Below the pieces are notes generated by a model that ran no database searches, was not told where the DNA came from, and was given only the letters and a program-made list of their open reading frames with translations. Below, piece after piece: positions 1-13,476 of a stretch of 64,000 nt of DNA. The DNA is taken from assembly GCA_037389465.1 (NCBI GenBank), contig JAZARR010000197.1, forward strand, positions 5,380,501 through 5,444,500, read 5' to 3'. The first letter of the stretch is position 1, and every line of letters starts with the position of its first letter. The translations under genes were made by a program, and so were the position numbers. This DNA comes from Baylisascaris procyonis (taxonomy: Eukaryota; Nematoda; Chromadorea; Rhabditida; Ascarididae).

Positions 1-115
1 TTCTAATCGGAGCTACTTATTCACAAACAGCTTTCCTTTAAAAATCAGTGAAAATACTCTACAGAAATAATGCTTTACTGCAATGAAAAACAAAGATTAA
101 AACATGGGGGCTTAC

Positions 116-3100
116 GCGTCGTATTGCAGCTTGCTAAATTTCCAATTGGTGATGGTGAGGCCTTCTGACGATCTTCCTCCCTTTCATCTCCTTCCTCAGC
201 CTTGTTCTCTTCATCTGGTCCAATATCGGAGCGATTCAATGTGGTTGAAATTATATCGCTGCTATAACCTGAACAAAGAAAATTTCTTGAAAAGCTAACT
301 AGGGTACTACTTGAACGTAAAAAAATTCGAAACTTTTTTTCATTTTTTTACTTGCAATACCAGTTGAACAATATCGATTTTTTAGTTGCTAAACCCTTAC
401 TCTTCTCTCCTCCCTTCCCGTCCCGCTAATTCATTTATTTATTTATATTTTTTACAAAGTCCAGCTGTCAGGGGTTTTGCTTTTATATCTTAAACAAATA
501 AAATATATCACTAGAGGGCCACTAAATAAATAAAAAAGTGCGATAAAATTTCTGCAAATAGCTGACTCCTGCTTCTGCGAACTTCGGCCATTTGCGAACG
601 CTCTCGAAGTGGTATCGCTATTGCACCATTCTCTTCCACCTCATTGTCGTCAAGACTTCCATATTGCTCCTGGTAACAAAACAAAGTTACCCATATAGAA
701 AGCATCCTAAATTCCCTCCCAAAACTCCTTTTCCCAGATAAATGAATATCAATCCAAGATCTTTGAATGCTAGATAATTCAGATAGATCCAACATTCGCA
801 AGTTCAATGTCTTACTATCGTAAAATCTTGATCAACCTCTATAATTATAACAAACACAAAAAAGATCAAAACACTAGCAATGCCACTATCTCCTGGATGA
901 GAGTCTTTAACGCTTCATGCAAATTTCGAATATTCGACTATCCATCTTATTTTAATACTCATAAAACTTAAAATAGTAGATTAAAATGTCTACCAACTTA
1001 TAATGGATGCTAAATAGCGCCTTTTCATCACCTGTTTCTACAAAGTTCCATCGTTTTTTTCTAAAACTACGTAATTATTTCTTAACTTCACTACTTCAAC
1101 ATGCACAAAACTGGTAAACTACTCCGATGCTAACTATAATTCAACATCACCTAGTTGGCAGATAAAGCATAATCAAATTCTGTGGTGTCAGCACCGATGC
1201 AACAATGATTTTGTTGAGGGAATATTGGCCATAGACGAACATCGCGTGAAGGTTTCTCATAGCCAACATTCTGAGATTCTCTAATATTTACCGGTGATAA
1301 GCTAGAATCGTTGGAATCCTCCTTGTCAAATCGAAGACGAGAGCAAGCATGTACTTCTGGTAGTTTTACTAGCAAAGGAGCGCTTCGTCGGGGGACAGGT
1401 CCACTCTTCGCCTCTCTCACGATCATACCAGTAAGACCTTAAACTTCATTAACGCTATCTTCTCTGTATTCTACCAAAAATCCATGTATTATTATTATCC
1501 TGAATCACTCAATGTTGAAACATAAACCTCAGTAATAAATTCGGTCCAATTTCCATAATCCTTTGAATCAGATAAAGAGAAAAAATGTTTCTGCTGCAAT
1601 TAACAACAAATGAATAAACGATGCACCACATTTACACACTATAAGAGCGATGAATCGAACGAGGAAAACATGGAATTCAAACACTGCAAATGAGCCTAAA
1701 TGTAAAAAAATCCCATCCCACTAGGTTTACGATAACGGGCTAAATCTAATTAGAATGTTCAAGAACGGCGATGGCAAACAGAAACGTGCACGTCTGAAGG
1801 TCTCTTTACTTAAAGAGGGATCTAACAGTTCCATTTCTAAAAATGCACCATTATTTTCTTACTATTCTCGCCTATTTTCCACTAAACAAGATAACAAGAA
1901 ACATTGAGTGAGGAACGCCTACTTATTTTTCATGCACATCCACTTTTATTGCTAGAAATGAGCTGCTTAAAATAGCGTCTCGCTTCTGCAACCTTTTATA
2001 ATCAACAAAAAAAGAGAGAAATAATATCGGCATACTCACCACTCGGAAGATCGGGTGTTATCGGTCGAGCGGTATGTTTCCTAGCTACCAGACGGCTGCC
2101 ATCTTCTACCGATAATAGTGGCAATGGGCGAGGAATTCGTGAATTCACAGCCGCCGGAAGAGGCGATTTTCGCGGACTACGATGAACTGATGATTTGCCT
2201 GCCGAAAACGTCAAAGGTATACCCAGCTCCTGAATAAAAACATCGTTATTTTTCTTCTTTCAAGGAAACATTTTCGACAACACTGGACGTGGTTTTCGTC
2301 GAGTTTTAAGCAAATTTTCAGCGTTAACAATATGCACTTATATAAAATATGTAAATTTTAACTAACAAAATGTAGGTACCACTTATATGAATCTTCTTCT
2401 TCCCATCAAACATCCTTTCATTGCAACCTTTTCTCTTCACCTTCTCTATCGTTTGATAGAACGGAAAATCTGTTGCCATCGAAGAATGCACAAAGAATTG
2501 AAATTGGTCACTACATTTGTTCGATTGAAAAACCTTGTGATTGGGCACAATAGCGATTTGAAGAACGCGAAACATTATGAAAATCCAAATGAGAACGAAG
2601 AAATACGAATAAAAAAACATAGGGCGTTTGTAGACGGCGCCCGCCACCAATATCTTTTATATACCTTACTCTTAAGTCATTAAAACTGTAACGCTTCATT
2701 ATACTTATGAATATCCTTTTACCACATCAGTATACAATATCAGCGCAATTCATTGAAAACCTGCGAACGTATCTCTGCTTTCTCAATGCATTCGTTTCTC
2801 GTGACGAATAAATACCTATTTAGCATATACCAACCCTGCTATGTGATGTTGATCGATGAGCATTCCTTGGTATATTGGCTGGCGATTTGTATGCCGTTGC
2901 AATCACTGATAATGCCTGACTGGGCGCAACCAAAGATCCCGCATTTTTCAAATCTCTCTGTAAAAGAAAAAAAAACAACTCTGAAATAGGTAAGCAATAA
3001 AATTAGGGTTCTATTTGGCAAATCATCAGCTAATCATCACAACTCTTTCTCATAATAGTACATTAAAGCTAGCATCCTAACCCTCAAACCGCTCTTCCCA

Positions 3101-4108
3101 GCAAACCTGGCCACACCAAAATATTCCTGGAAAATCTAGCCAGTCAGTTCTTAAAATTCTTGAAACAACCTATGTTAGGTACAGTAAAGAAAATATGACA
3201 CGATTCATCTACGGCAAAAAAAAAAAAAACTATAATGGTTGCCCAATGGAGTCAAATCAGCAACACATCCTTATCTCACGATCAGGACGGAGTGGTACTC
3301 CAAGAAATTATGAGCAACCATCGATGTCAATCACTTCATAGAGACGTAAATGATGAATTTCTTAGAGGGCTGAATATGAAAAGTCCATGTCATAAAAGCC
3401 TCTCTCTATATATATCTACCCTACAGAATTTTTCAACATAATCAGTGAATTTTTGACCTTCTCAACAAAGGTTGCTCGTCTTATATTTGTATAAAGATAA
3501 GAAGGTTTATCACTTTCAATCAACAACACGAGCAAAGCATGGGCTCACCTTGTACGATTGTGTATGACCTGCTAATGACCTCCGAGCAATGGCTTTAGGT
3601 GTGATGGATCGTGGGGATATCGATGAAGCTTTCCTTAACAATAGCAGACACGCTTAGAATATAAAACAAAATGTTGGCCATATTTAACTAAAATGACCGC
3701 TTGCGATAGACCCCCTCTCCTCTACGATCAACTAGAGATAGGGCCAAATATTTATGATTTTGATGCATCCTTCTTACATATCTCTCCACCTCCCGACAGT
3801 CTCTTTCAACATCCTTTTCTAACTATGCATAGAACATAAAAGTATAGGAGGAACGCCTCCAGGAGGCGGTTATATAGGACATAAAAATAGGTAGAGAAAC
3901 TGCCACCGAAAAACTGCCTTGTTTAAAACGAATATTTCACTAACTATCAAAATATAAGATCAAATAAACACCTGAACGAGTATGCAGCCTGATGTGCGGC
4001 AAAACGCGAACACACATGTGCATCGTCTGCTTTTGGCGTACTCGTTGCAGGACCGAGCGATGTGCTACGACGCCTCTGAAACAAAAACGTCTGACTCCCA
4101 GCCTACAC

Positions 4109-4172
<64 letters not shown>

Positions 4173-7100
4173 ATTAACAAAACTATATTCTCTGCTTAAA
4201 CTGGTTATGAGAACAAAAAATATGCATGGGAAGATAAAGCCAGATCAACCATAGAAATTGCTTAAAGCGATGGACCTAAACCAATAACTCTTGGGGCGGA
4301 AAGTGAACTCTATACCACCGAATAAGCGATACCAGAAAACAAATCTTACGTTCCGCACTGCACTCGATTTGTCTTCTTCCGGTATAGCCCGCATGCGTGG
4401 TATTCCTCCCTTTTGCGATGTTTTGATTGATAGTATCGTTTTCAATTCTCTTGGTGTCTCTCGTGCTGACTCATCAATCTGAAGCTATATAAATACATTT
4501 GAAAAATTGGCTTGAATTGTAAGCAAGCCGATTTGGTGGTGCATTGATGGCAATGAACTGATTGGCAAATGATAGCAAGCCTAATGCAGCGTTCACATCT
4601 AACTCAGAAAAAAATCAAATATCAAGTTTTCGAATTTTTCATTACTTACAAGTGGAATGGGAGTTTCTTCTTTGCTTCCCCCCTGTTTTGCTAGCGTCGT
4701 CATAACAGCGCTGGTATTCATCACAAAATATGCCTTGTTAAATTAAAATTGTTGGCAAAAAATCAAGAAAGAGAACGGATGCGAAGGGGAAAAGGGGATC
4801 AACCTATCTCTAAAAATGCCTTCTGCCGTATAAATTGAAAGATACCGTTGTTTTCGCATTAGTTGTCTGTCCATGGATCGAAGAAACATCGAAGGTAACC
4901 GTCAGGGTTGCTGGCTTTGCAATCATTTCACTTCCAAACGACTCCGCCGAAGAACTCTGAAAATATATTTTATTGGAAATGCAAGTACTCGTAATGATCT
5001 CTCTTAAGAGTATATTTAGTTGTTTTTTAGCCTAGTCAATCTTATCCTACATGTACTTTGGGTGTTCCCTACAGTAACACTATTCGCTGTTACTGTGGAA
5101 AGATGCAGCATCAGAGATACGCCATATAACGTACCACACACGAAGCAGTGATTTTGAAGTGTCAATTAGCAAGCATTTACCTTACGTCTTTCCTGAGGCG
5201 GTCCCTCGACCATGAATGTTCGCGCTGGCGCTGGAGGCTCGCTATCGTGTCGGCTTTCGACGAAGAACGTTTTCCACCGGTCAACTTTATCATTTGCACA
5301 AGGAGCAGCTATTCGCTCATGATCTGCTCCCAATGATGTCGTCCTCTTCAAGCTTTTCGTAGCGAAATCGAAAGCCTTCTCAGTTCTGAGTGAGTCCGAT
5401 CCTGATGTAGGCGATTGGTTCTTCGTCTTGGTTGTCTCGGATAGTTTTCGCCCTTGTGCAACACTCTTTTCCTTACCGGAAAGCCTCTTACTTTTCTCGT
5501 TATCATCTGCGGCCGTCGTTGCGTCTATAATGATTGCTCTTAATGAATATATTCGATGCTTACAACAATCAATAATGCCTCGTTTATCGATAACCTTAGT
5601 TTATAAATATTCGAATAAATTTAATACCACTTTCTATCTATTATACTTTAAATTATATTATAATCAGTGAAGAGTGTAACCATGGGCGATTGCAAATGAG
5701 AACCTATGCGATGCATTCATCATCAACCATTTACCATGTATTTCCCCTATTTTGTTCTCTTAAATTGAAAGCAAGGACGTGAATGTAATCATTTATAAGC
5801 AATCCTCAGACCCTTCCATTAATCGAAGATTTGAGGATATTAGTTCCATGCACAATCCTGGTTTCAGGATTTTCATTGTTTCACTCACTACCTACTCATA
5901 AAATGCAGCAGTAGCGAAACGGTTGTTTCAAGAATAGTTACGACGCAAATGAGGCGTTTAGCGATCGCATCCATCGATTCTCAACCCTCTCCTCTTTCTT
6001 CCCACCTCCCCTTCACTCAAGTGATTCTTATTCGGCAGAAACAGGGCGAGAGAACTGTCCACTCATTTCATCCATCAAATCTGCTCTTTGAAGAGATATT
6101 AAAATAATAGAAGCCATCGTGACGAATAATAAGTCCATATATCCGACCGAAACAACATTTTTCATTTCCGTATAAATGAAGAAATAAAGTGAACTTAAAA
6201 TAAATAAATAACAATCATATTCTAATAATAAATCTTTCTCTCTGATATGAAGAATATAAGCTAAATTTGAATAGACCTATGTTGCCGATGGGCTGAAATG
6301 CAGTAAAACGTTTTCAATATAAATCAACCAGAAATTCACATTTGATTATTGTACAGTTTTCATAATCATTGTACTAATTCGTAAGTTTTTCAAATTCCCG
6401 CTGCCTTTTATTGCGTTCACCACAATTTACTGGAATGCACTCTCTTTTCATCGCCTTTCCCATCGCCATTCCACTCCAGCTGCTGCACGAAAGGACTAGT
6501 AGCATTATGAAATCATATCTCCTATTTCACACGTCAGCAAGGTTGTGGAGCCAAATAGGCCACAAGATTTGGGACAGATGGCAGGAATCAACAACGGTAC
6601 TGGGATCAAATTCCCGATTAGTCTCAAGTAATCCCTGTTGAGAATATAAAAGAAAAGAAAATTACGTTCTCACCTTTCGATGATAGAGGTTCAGATCTCT
6701 TCTCTTTGCTCATAATGTCCGATTCACCGCCTGACTCGACCTTGGTCAACGAATCACTTTTCTGACGACTATGACAATGCGCCTGACTTACTGCTGGATC
6801 ACTTCCTAGCGTTCCATCTGTGTGAACTTTTGCATCAGAAGCCGTACTTTCATGATCCTCCATACTTTCCGTCGACGAAGGTAAAACGACTTCCTGAACG
6901 ACAATCAAAAAGATTCAGATAGCATCTACAAGGTATAATTTTGATTCTGCCGAACAACTGGAAATGAAAATATGGAACGGGTAGAGCAACTTATAATATT
7001 GATCTCACAGAAGCAAATATGGATAATACTTTTACAATTGATATAAGATGCAATGTAAACAAAAATCTATACATAGACGTTTTCTACTCTCTTCCCTCTA

Positions 7101-9721
7101 CATCGTGCTCTAAAACAGCGTTTTAATCCAGAAACTCAGATCCATAGCTTTCTTAGCAGGATATGAGTGAAACTTATTGACGCCTAAATTCGTTCAATAT
7201 GAATCAACAAATGCATTTGCAAAGTATTTACTTCAAGAAGCACAATGAAATCCCAAACAATATGAAACACAAACCTGACGATTCTGAACCTGTAGATTTC
7301 CGATTCTGATTCCTGTTTCCAGCGCCACACAATTTGCAGAAGCCTGCGGAATTGACGCGGCATCTGGAGGAGTTGACTGCGGTGATTGAACTTGGGCTGA
7401 AACCAGGAAAGATTATAAAACTTTGAGGATAAACGATTTGAAAACATTGGCTATGCAAAAATGAAATGATCGAACCCCTTTGCACAAATGACTTTCCTAT
7501 GAAGTCGACGATGCGTTTATGCTGAGTGAAAATCGAGAATGCGAGGCGTTATACAATTGACATTATGCTTCACAACCAAGTTGTTTCATTTAGAAATTCC
7601 GATTACTTTAAATTCGTGTGTGTTGCCACCATCGCCATAGCAATGAAACGACAATGCCACTCACACTCGGATACCGACGTTTTCGATGAATACGTTTAGG
7701 AACAACAATCGAACTCTTAGATTCCTTAACTTCCAGGGAAAGACCTGAGAAGAACCATAGCACCAACAAGCTTCACATTTAATGAACACATCAGTTCAGA
7801 AACAGCATTTTCAACGCACATTAACCTGTACTCCCTCCTTGTTTCTTCAAGAAACAACATATCATCTTTAGTAAGCAGGTGTCTTTTCGAATCTAACAAC
7901 GGAATCACCATACAGCTGTACAAATTCAACCTTATAAGAGTAGATCTGTCAGATGGGGTGATCGATAAACCGAAAAAGAAGCAATACTCACTCGATCTAA
8001 ATCTCTGTCTAGAGATAGCGCTAGCAGCAATTTAAAGAATCTATCCTCCAAAGATCGTTATCCTAATCACCTTAACAATAGCAATAGAGTAAAACTTAAA
8101 AAAAAAATACTTTCATCGATTTCCATTGGTATCTCTAAGCTATGATCTTCTTTAGAAGCGACCACGTCGTCGATTTCTGTATCCGATCCCGCTTCAGTTC
8201 TATCGGTCTCTTGTTGGCTGCTCATTTCACTCCTTTCTTTGTCGTTGGTGAACGAAACGGCAGTGGGTCTCGATGAAATTTCATCATCACCAGAGTAGTC
8301 CATTGAATAATCTTCTTGTTCATTTTCGGCTTCTGCGACAGGTGTCATTATGACCACCTTTGTTGCTTCTTTCTCAGCACCTGCAAAATCAATAAACCAT
8401 TACTTTTACAGAAAGGAGAGGAAGTAAAGGAGAGGGCAGATCTAGCTTTTTTCCGCCAAAAATCACCAACATCTCTCATGATGGAAAATTTTAAACGCAA
8501 TGGGTTAGACATCCACAAATCAGATACCATTATTGGAATTTAAATACAACTCATGATGAGAAAAAATACTTACGAGGTGAATAAAGACTATTTAACATTG
8601 ACGAATCGTCACTTGATGGATCGAGTTCTGAGCTCGCGACACTAAGATCAATTGGTGGTGCCTTTTGTGTTACCATATTGAAGTCAGGAAACACCTCATG
8701 AAGCTGCAATTACTGGGCATTAAAGCATTGTCGCAACGAAAATATCGATTGCTTTTATGAAACGTAATAATGAATTGCTCTGTCATCGACTTTTGACAAT
8801 ATTTCCCTTTCTTTTATGATAGTCACCTCAGCTTTAGCCCTTCCATCGATTAAACATCGATGGGGATTCACAGTAGACGTTCAACACCATCTCATATGTT
8901 TTACTGCATAAAAACAACGTTACTGTTTAATCGATCAGCATTTTAACTGTCTATTCGAAAAATATCTTCTCTAATTAAAACTTCCCCCCTTCCCCCCTTG
9001 CAGTTTAAAACGTCCTATTCTGGCTAAAATGAACGAAAAATTATTAAAAAAAAATCGTTATCTGAATAAAATCCTTAATAATTTACTAAAAAAAGAAATT
9101 TTGAATAAGTGTAATTCAAAGCGGGTGGCTAAAATTTGAAAAAACTTGTACGCCAAACCATGGAAACTGGGCTGCTGGCCTAAACTGCACTGTAAATAGA
9201 TATGAGTCTATCTCAGATATATAATTTTAAGCATGAGATCGCATGAAGGTTTTGATATTAAAAAAGCTTGACCAGTGAAAGCAAATTCTTAGCGCCACCG
9301 CTTCAGCTCTTACCTGCCGTCACCTTTTCGGTTGAACGACATCATCGGCTGTCAGCAATTTATACAGCGCTACGGATGAGTGAAGTATTATCTTGTACTA
9401 GCGAATCGAAGATTAATTAGAGCCATAATGCTTAGGAAATAAAAGATTGGATTCCAATAAATCTTTTAATTAAGTTTCTTATAAATATTAAATAAGTCTC
9501 ATCAATAAATATTAAAAAAAAAAAAAAATTAACTGTTTAATCAAATTCACCTTGCTTTGCATTTCTCGTTGTGCCGCACGATACTCGAGCATCTTCCTTC
9601 TTTCGATTGCAAGTTTTTCAGCTTCAGCCTCACGTTCAGCTCGAAGCGTATCATCGCCCGATGAGCTTGTCTCACCTTGATCGGCTTTGAGTTCCTCTTC
9701 GACAATTTCACGTGTAACAAT
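116..9721 (-). CDS. Large disordered Ser/Pro-rich, charged protein; 16 internal exons, open at both ends
   Basis: I do not recognise this gene. Exons in coding order are 9721-9551, 8703-8574, 8380-8111, 7744-7667, 7396-7275, 6893-6674, 5536-5181, 4956-4846, 4733-4650, 4478-4350, 4075-3972, 3633-3549, 2229-2040, 1437-1292, 669-567 and 268-116. Each runs from an AG to a GT and every junction keeps phase, giving about 817 residues without a stop. The first visible exon is a charged helix, probably coiled coil (LRAEREAEAEKLAIERRKML). After it come acidic Ser-rich stretches (DYSGDDEISS), a basic patch (PKRIHRKRRYP), then long Ser/Thr/Pro/Lys tracts with SP and TP sites (HRSPRKSPLP, SSISPRSITPK) and an acidic stretch near the left edge. 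No catalytic domain or membrane segment is visible. This composition fits a scaffold or microtubule-associated protein, which is inference only. The start lies right of 9721 and the end left of 116. Least certain are the 567 donor (GTCAGC) and the 7667 donor, chosen for phase over a nearby GTGAGT. Confidence 0.72.
1151..1291 (-). other. In-frame read-through of intron ending in a stop (possible alternative C-terminus)
   Basis: If the donor at 1291/1290 (CCG|GTAAAT) is not used, the frame continues through this stretch for 46 more residues and stops at TAG 1151-1153. The extension (including RDVRLWPIFPQQNHCC) looks protein-like, not random. A transcript keeping the intron would end the protein here instead of continuing into the 669-567 exon. 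I prefer the spliced form, because two further in-phase exons follow to the left. Confidence 0.35.
4111..4169. repeat. (TA)n microsatellite
   Basis: About 30 uninterrupted TA units, inside the intron between exons 4478-4350 and 4075-3972 of the minus-strand gene. Confidence 0.97.
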
Positions 9722-12146
9722 CTACAAATCAATTTGCATTTGCATTTTTGTTGAATTATTTAATTTATTTAATTTATTAGCGCAAAAATATTTCAATAAA
9801 TATTTTCGACAATACACATCTGTGGTCAAAAATGATACTATTTTTAAAAGATTACTTCATTGCAACTCATGTCAAGTCCTTTCTCACGTTTCAGATTTTT
9901 AAATTTAAGCTTAAAAATTTAGGTATCACAATCAAAGAACAGGTCGGTTAGTCCACCATTAAAGGTTTATGGGACAGTAAATGAAGGCCGTTTTCCAATA
10001 TTTAGTGCCATAAAACAATGCCATTCAGAACATACTGTTAGTCAACTGGCTGAAATAAGGTTATATCGATGAGACAGTGAACCTAAATTGCTCTTATATG
10101 TGATAGAGAAATATAATACTCTCACATTAGTGCTTAATTATGAAGTAATTCGTACCTCAAACAATCCTACAAAACAAATAATGAATTCTACTAGAAAGAG
10201 AAAATGAAAATAATTGTAGTGATTATATTTCAATTTAGTAAAACGTTGTAAATAAAATCAGCATGAACAGTGTAAATCACAGACCCGTCCACGTATGATT
10301 GGTCGTTTCAATCGACATGATTGTATATACTCGGGTTTTAATTTCCATGGTGGTGGAGGGAACATTACGTTATCGCTTCACTTCGAATCTTTCAACACCT
10401 AAATTGGTAAATCGCATCAAACAGGGCAACACAACATCTAATCGCCTAGATAATAACGAAAAATTGGTATATAAACTTAGTGAAGAAGAAATTTTATATT
10501 ATATGCGGACAATCACATACGAATATGGCAGGGTCAGGGAGAGGGAGGGGGGTAAGAGTTGGATTTAGATGGGTAAGGAAAATGTGTAATCATTCAAGGT
10601 ACAGATAGCAGCAACATTGCACAAGATGAGAGATTTAACATAAGCGAGCGATAGTTGGATAGGCGCATTACTATGTTACTTACTTAAAAAAGACCCTCTT
10701 TGAAAACCGATTGGCCGTAAAATGGTAAGTGGAAAAACGCGCCAGGGTAGGTGGCACGATATGCGCTTTTATATCTCAGGTTGCTGACCAATCGGTTATA
10801 TAAGCAATCAACAAAAAATATGTATAAAATAATTCATTTCTACATTAATTGATCCTATTTGCCGCATAAGTTTTCCACAAAGAATGTTTTCAGGTAAATT
10901 AATTGCTGTCGAATGTAAATTGCTTCAGTATAAAATGAAAAATTTCTGTATTTTTATTAAATATTTATAAATTCTTTCAAAACCGATGGAAAAAGAAACA
11001 ATTCTATCATTGAAGAAACAAAAAATATTGGAAATTAAGAAGTAAGAAATTCAATCCCTTTGGCAACAACAACAACAACAGCAGAGAAAAATATCATCAA
11101 ATTTTTTTCAAACAGATGATGGGTATCGCCATTTTAATAAATGTGTCCAACAGACAGACAAATTGCGACACAGACAGACGTACAACAACGATAAGATTTT
11201 ATTTAAAAGTCAAGCTAGTAATAAAAAAGGTTTTAATCGAATTTATTAGGAGAATACCTCTTAATTCAGTAGAAAATTAGTAACTCTACTGCGAATGTAA
11301 AACAAATTACCATAACAAATTACCGTATCTACTTGGATATAGCCCCATTGCAAAAATATCCTTTGCCTTAGCAAACTGTTGTAATCTTCAAGCCTAACTT
11401 TTAACTCCCATTGGTAGATAAAAAATGATGAAGGATCGTGTTTTCGATTCAGAAATCTTTCAAGTGCCCTCATCAACGTTGTTTGGTTTGACAAAGGCAA
11501 CGAAAATATATAAAGATTAAATTACTATTCAAATAAATAAACGGGGAATACCAAAGGATGAAAAATACAAGCCCATTCGCCCTTAGAATAAGATTTTTTT
11601 TTAATGAAACAAAGCCCCGTCTTCCAGTATCGCATAAAATAAGAGAAGGCCCAGGGGTTCTATTTGAACAATCACGATAAGCATATTTCAGACACAGTAA
11701 ATAAAATTAATATTTCGTTTACTCAATTAATAAATATTTTTTTATTTTCGTAAAATAGTTTCATACATTTTTGCCGAATTCGATTATATAATATTCTTTA
11801 AGCTTTAAACTAATTCTACAAATCCAAAACGTATAAAAACAAAAGCTTTAAGCTTAAGCTAATCCTTCTTCTCAATGAATACACCTATTGAAGGTATTAC
11901 ACTATTATACATTGACGCAAAAAAATGAACACTAATTTATGCAAATAGGCTATCAAAAAAAGGAACGATACGGAGAGTAAACGATGTTCATTGGCAAAGC
12001 GGTGTTCTTTATTACAAATGAGTAAACGCTGTTTTATGGTCATTGCAACCTTGAGGCGAATATAGCTGCCCTCAGATCATATCTTCATAGCACATATACG
12101 ATACCCTAATTAGTGACCTAGGCGATTTCTGTTATCCACCAATGAG
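9722..12146. other. Non-coding stretch upstream of the minus-strand exons
   Basis: The missing 5' exons of the minus-strand gene should lie in or beyond this stretch, but none can be placed with matching phase and a start codon. It holds short CAA and CAGA tracts near 11065 and 11150, and a loose inverted pair around 10718-10797 whose right arm is a CCAAT motif followed by TATATAA. I see no reliable gene. Confidence 0.5.
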
Positions 12147-12254
12147 ATTTTAGATTATTCAAATCGTTAGTGTAACGGAAGCAATATTATAACATATTAT
12201 CTGATACGTCATAATATTGCTTCCGTTATACTAGCGATTTGAATAATCTAAAAT
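12147..12254. repeat. Long inverted repeat (foldback), hairpin 1
   Basis: Two 44-base arms (12147-12190 and 12211-12254) are reverse complements except for two transitions, separated by a 20-base loop. The arms start and end with ATTTTAGATT/AATCTAAAAT. Such a structure is typical of a foldback or MITE-type element. No coding capacity is visible. Confidence 0.9.
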
Positions 12255-12263
12255 TTGAATAAT

Positions 12264-12353
12264 CCGATCCCAGCATATTCCCAAAATTCATGGATTCTCG
12301 CAAATCCATGAATTTGCGAGAATCCATGAATTTTGGGAATATGCTGGGATCGG
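12264..12353. repeat. Perfect inverted repeat (foldback), hairpin 2
   Basis: Two 42-base arms (12264-12305 and 12312-12353) are exact reverse complements with a 6-base loop. It begins only 9 bases after hairpin 1. The ends read CCGATCCCAG and CTGGGATCGG. Confidence 0.93.
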
Positions 12354-12855
12354 TCGTTGTTCGACATCCCTTCTTCTTACCACTTTTTGAAATATGTCTT
12401 CGCTTTCGATTCTCTTCACCTCCCTCCCCATCTGCTAATTCAATGCCAGTAAAGTCGATTTTAGCTTAAACATTGTTATTGAGATTTTCGATTCTTCAAT
12501 TCTAAAAGTCAACCCAAATAAATAGAAAAAGTAAAGAATGCTTCAAAGAAAACATCAAAGCATCTTATTGAGACTACTCTGTAAAAAGTACAAAATAGAC
12601 ATTTCCATATAACAAATCGTATAGCCATATAGAATAACAACAAACGAGACGCCAAATCCACAATTCAACGAACGACCATTCCAACTTGACGATGCAAGTG
12701 ATTGATGAAGAATACAACTTTCAATGCCTCGCTCATCCCTTTAAGTCATAAAATCACCCACCATTAAAGTGAACAAGTGGGAAATTTTTCATTTTTTGAT
12801 CGATGATCCAATGATCTAATGATCTAATGATCGATGATGATTTCATTTTTGATCG

Positions 12856-13109
12856 ATATTAATATAAGCATCTAATGACCTTTAGATCATCGATCAAAGG
12901 GCAATATCTGACATGACACAGAGAGTAGGGTAAGAAGCTCTAGCGATATTGAGTTGCCTTACGGGCTTGTTATAATGTTGCGGATTAACAAATGACCTGG
13001 CATACACTCTAGAACGCTTCGTTGAAACGATTCATCAACATACACAATGTGTACTATATTTCAATATAATAGAATATGCAAAATTATATTAATATAAGCA
13101 TCTAATGAC
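12856..13109. repeat. Dispersed 24-base direct repeat (two copies)
   Basis: The same 24-base string, beginning ATATTAATATAAGCATC, occurs at 12856-12879 and 13086-13109. The first copy sits next to a short GATC/AATGATCT-rich tract (12795-12900). No gene is associated with either. Confidence 0.7.
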
Positions 13110-13340
13110 TAGTTAGCTGAATTCTTTGTCTCGTCCTCATCTTCCCAACCCATCTTCCTTCCAGCTCAGTAATTGAATCGACGTCTCAACAACGATGCTT
13201 GTCGATTATCCCACTAACGTGCTTCCTAGTTATAAGTGTTATAGGCAAATTCCATGCTTGAGATAATGACTACAAATCAAGTTTAATTGGCAAGAGGTGC
13301 TTAGTTAAAAACGATGCAACGAGGCGCCGATTATTTATAG

Positions 13341-13476
13341 GGGTGAGAGTAGTACCAATATGAACGATATCGATTCGCATATTCGTGAGGAAGAGGGGAC
13401 GGAAGGGAAAGACAAGGATGGATCTAATCTCTATTCGGAATTGGGACCGAAGCCGGACTTTGTCTGGACCGGATGA
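13341..13476 (+). CDS. Candidate terminal exon of an unidentified plus-strand gene
   Basis: After an AG at 13339-13340 the plus strand reads a hydrophilic, acidic peptide for 44 codons (GESSTNMNDIDSHIREEEG, then LYSELGPKPDFVW) to TGA at 13474-13476. AATAAA lies about 75 bases downstream. A possible partner at about 13165-13218, after CTTCCAG, reads SVIESTSQQRCLSIIPL and ends in a compatible phase, but its donor (GTGCTT) is weak. An open frame on the opposite strand overlaps the whole region, so the strand is not settled and no function can be proposed. Confidence 0.3.

Noticed and set aside
10299..10568. 89-codon plus-strand frame
   Set aside because: It has no splice context, ends in GA-rich low complexity, and resembles nothing recognised.
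11261..11500. 79-codon minus-strand frame that could be a 5' exon of the minus-strand gene
   Set aside because: No donor in the phase needed by exon 9721-9551 was found, and the sequence is not convincing.
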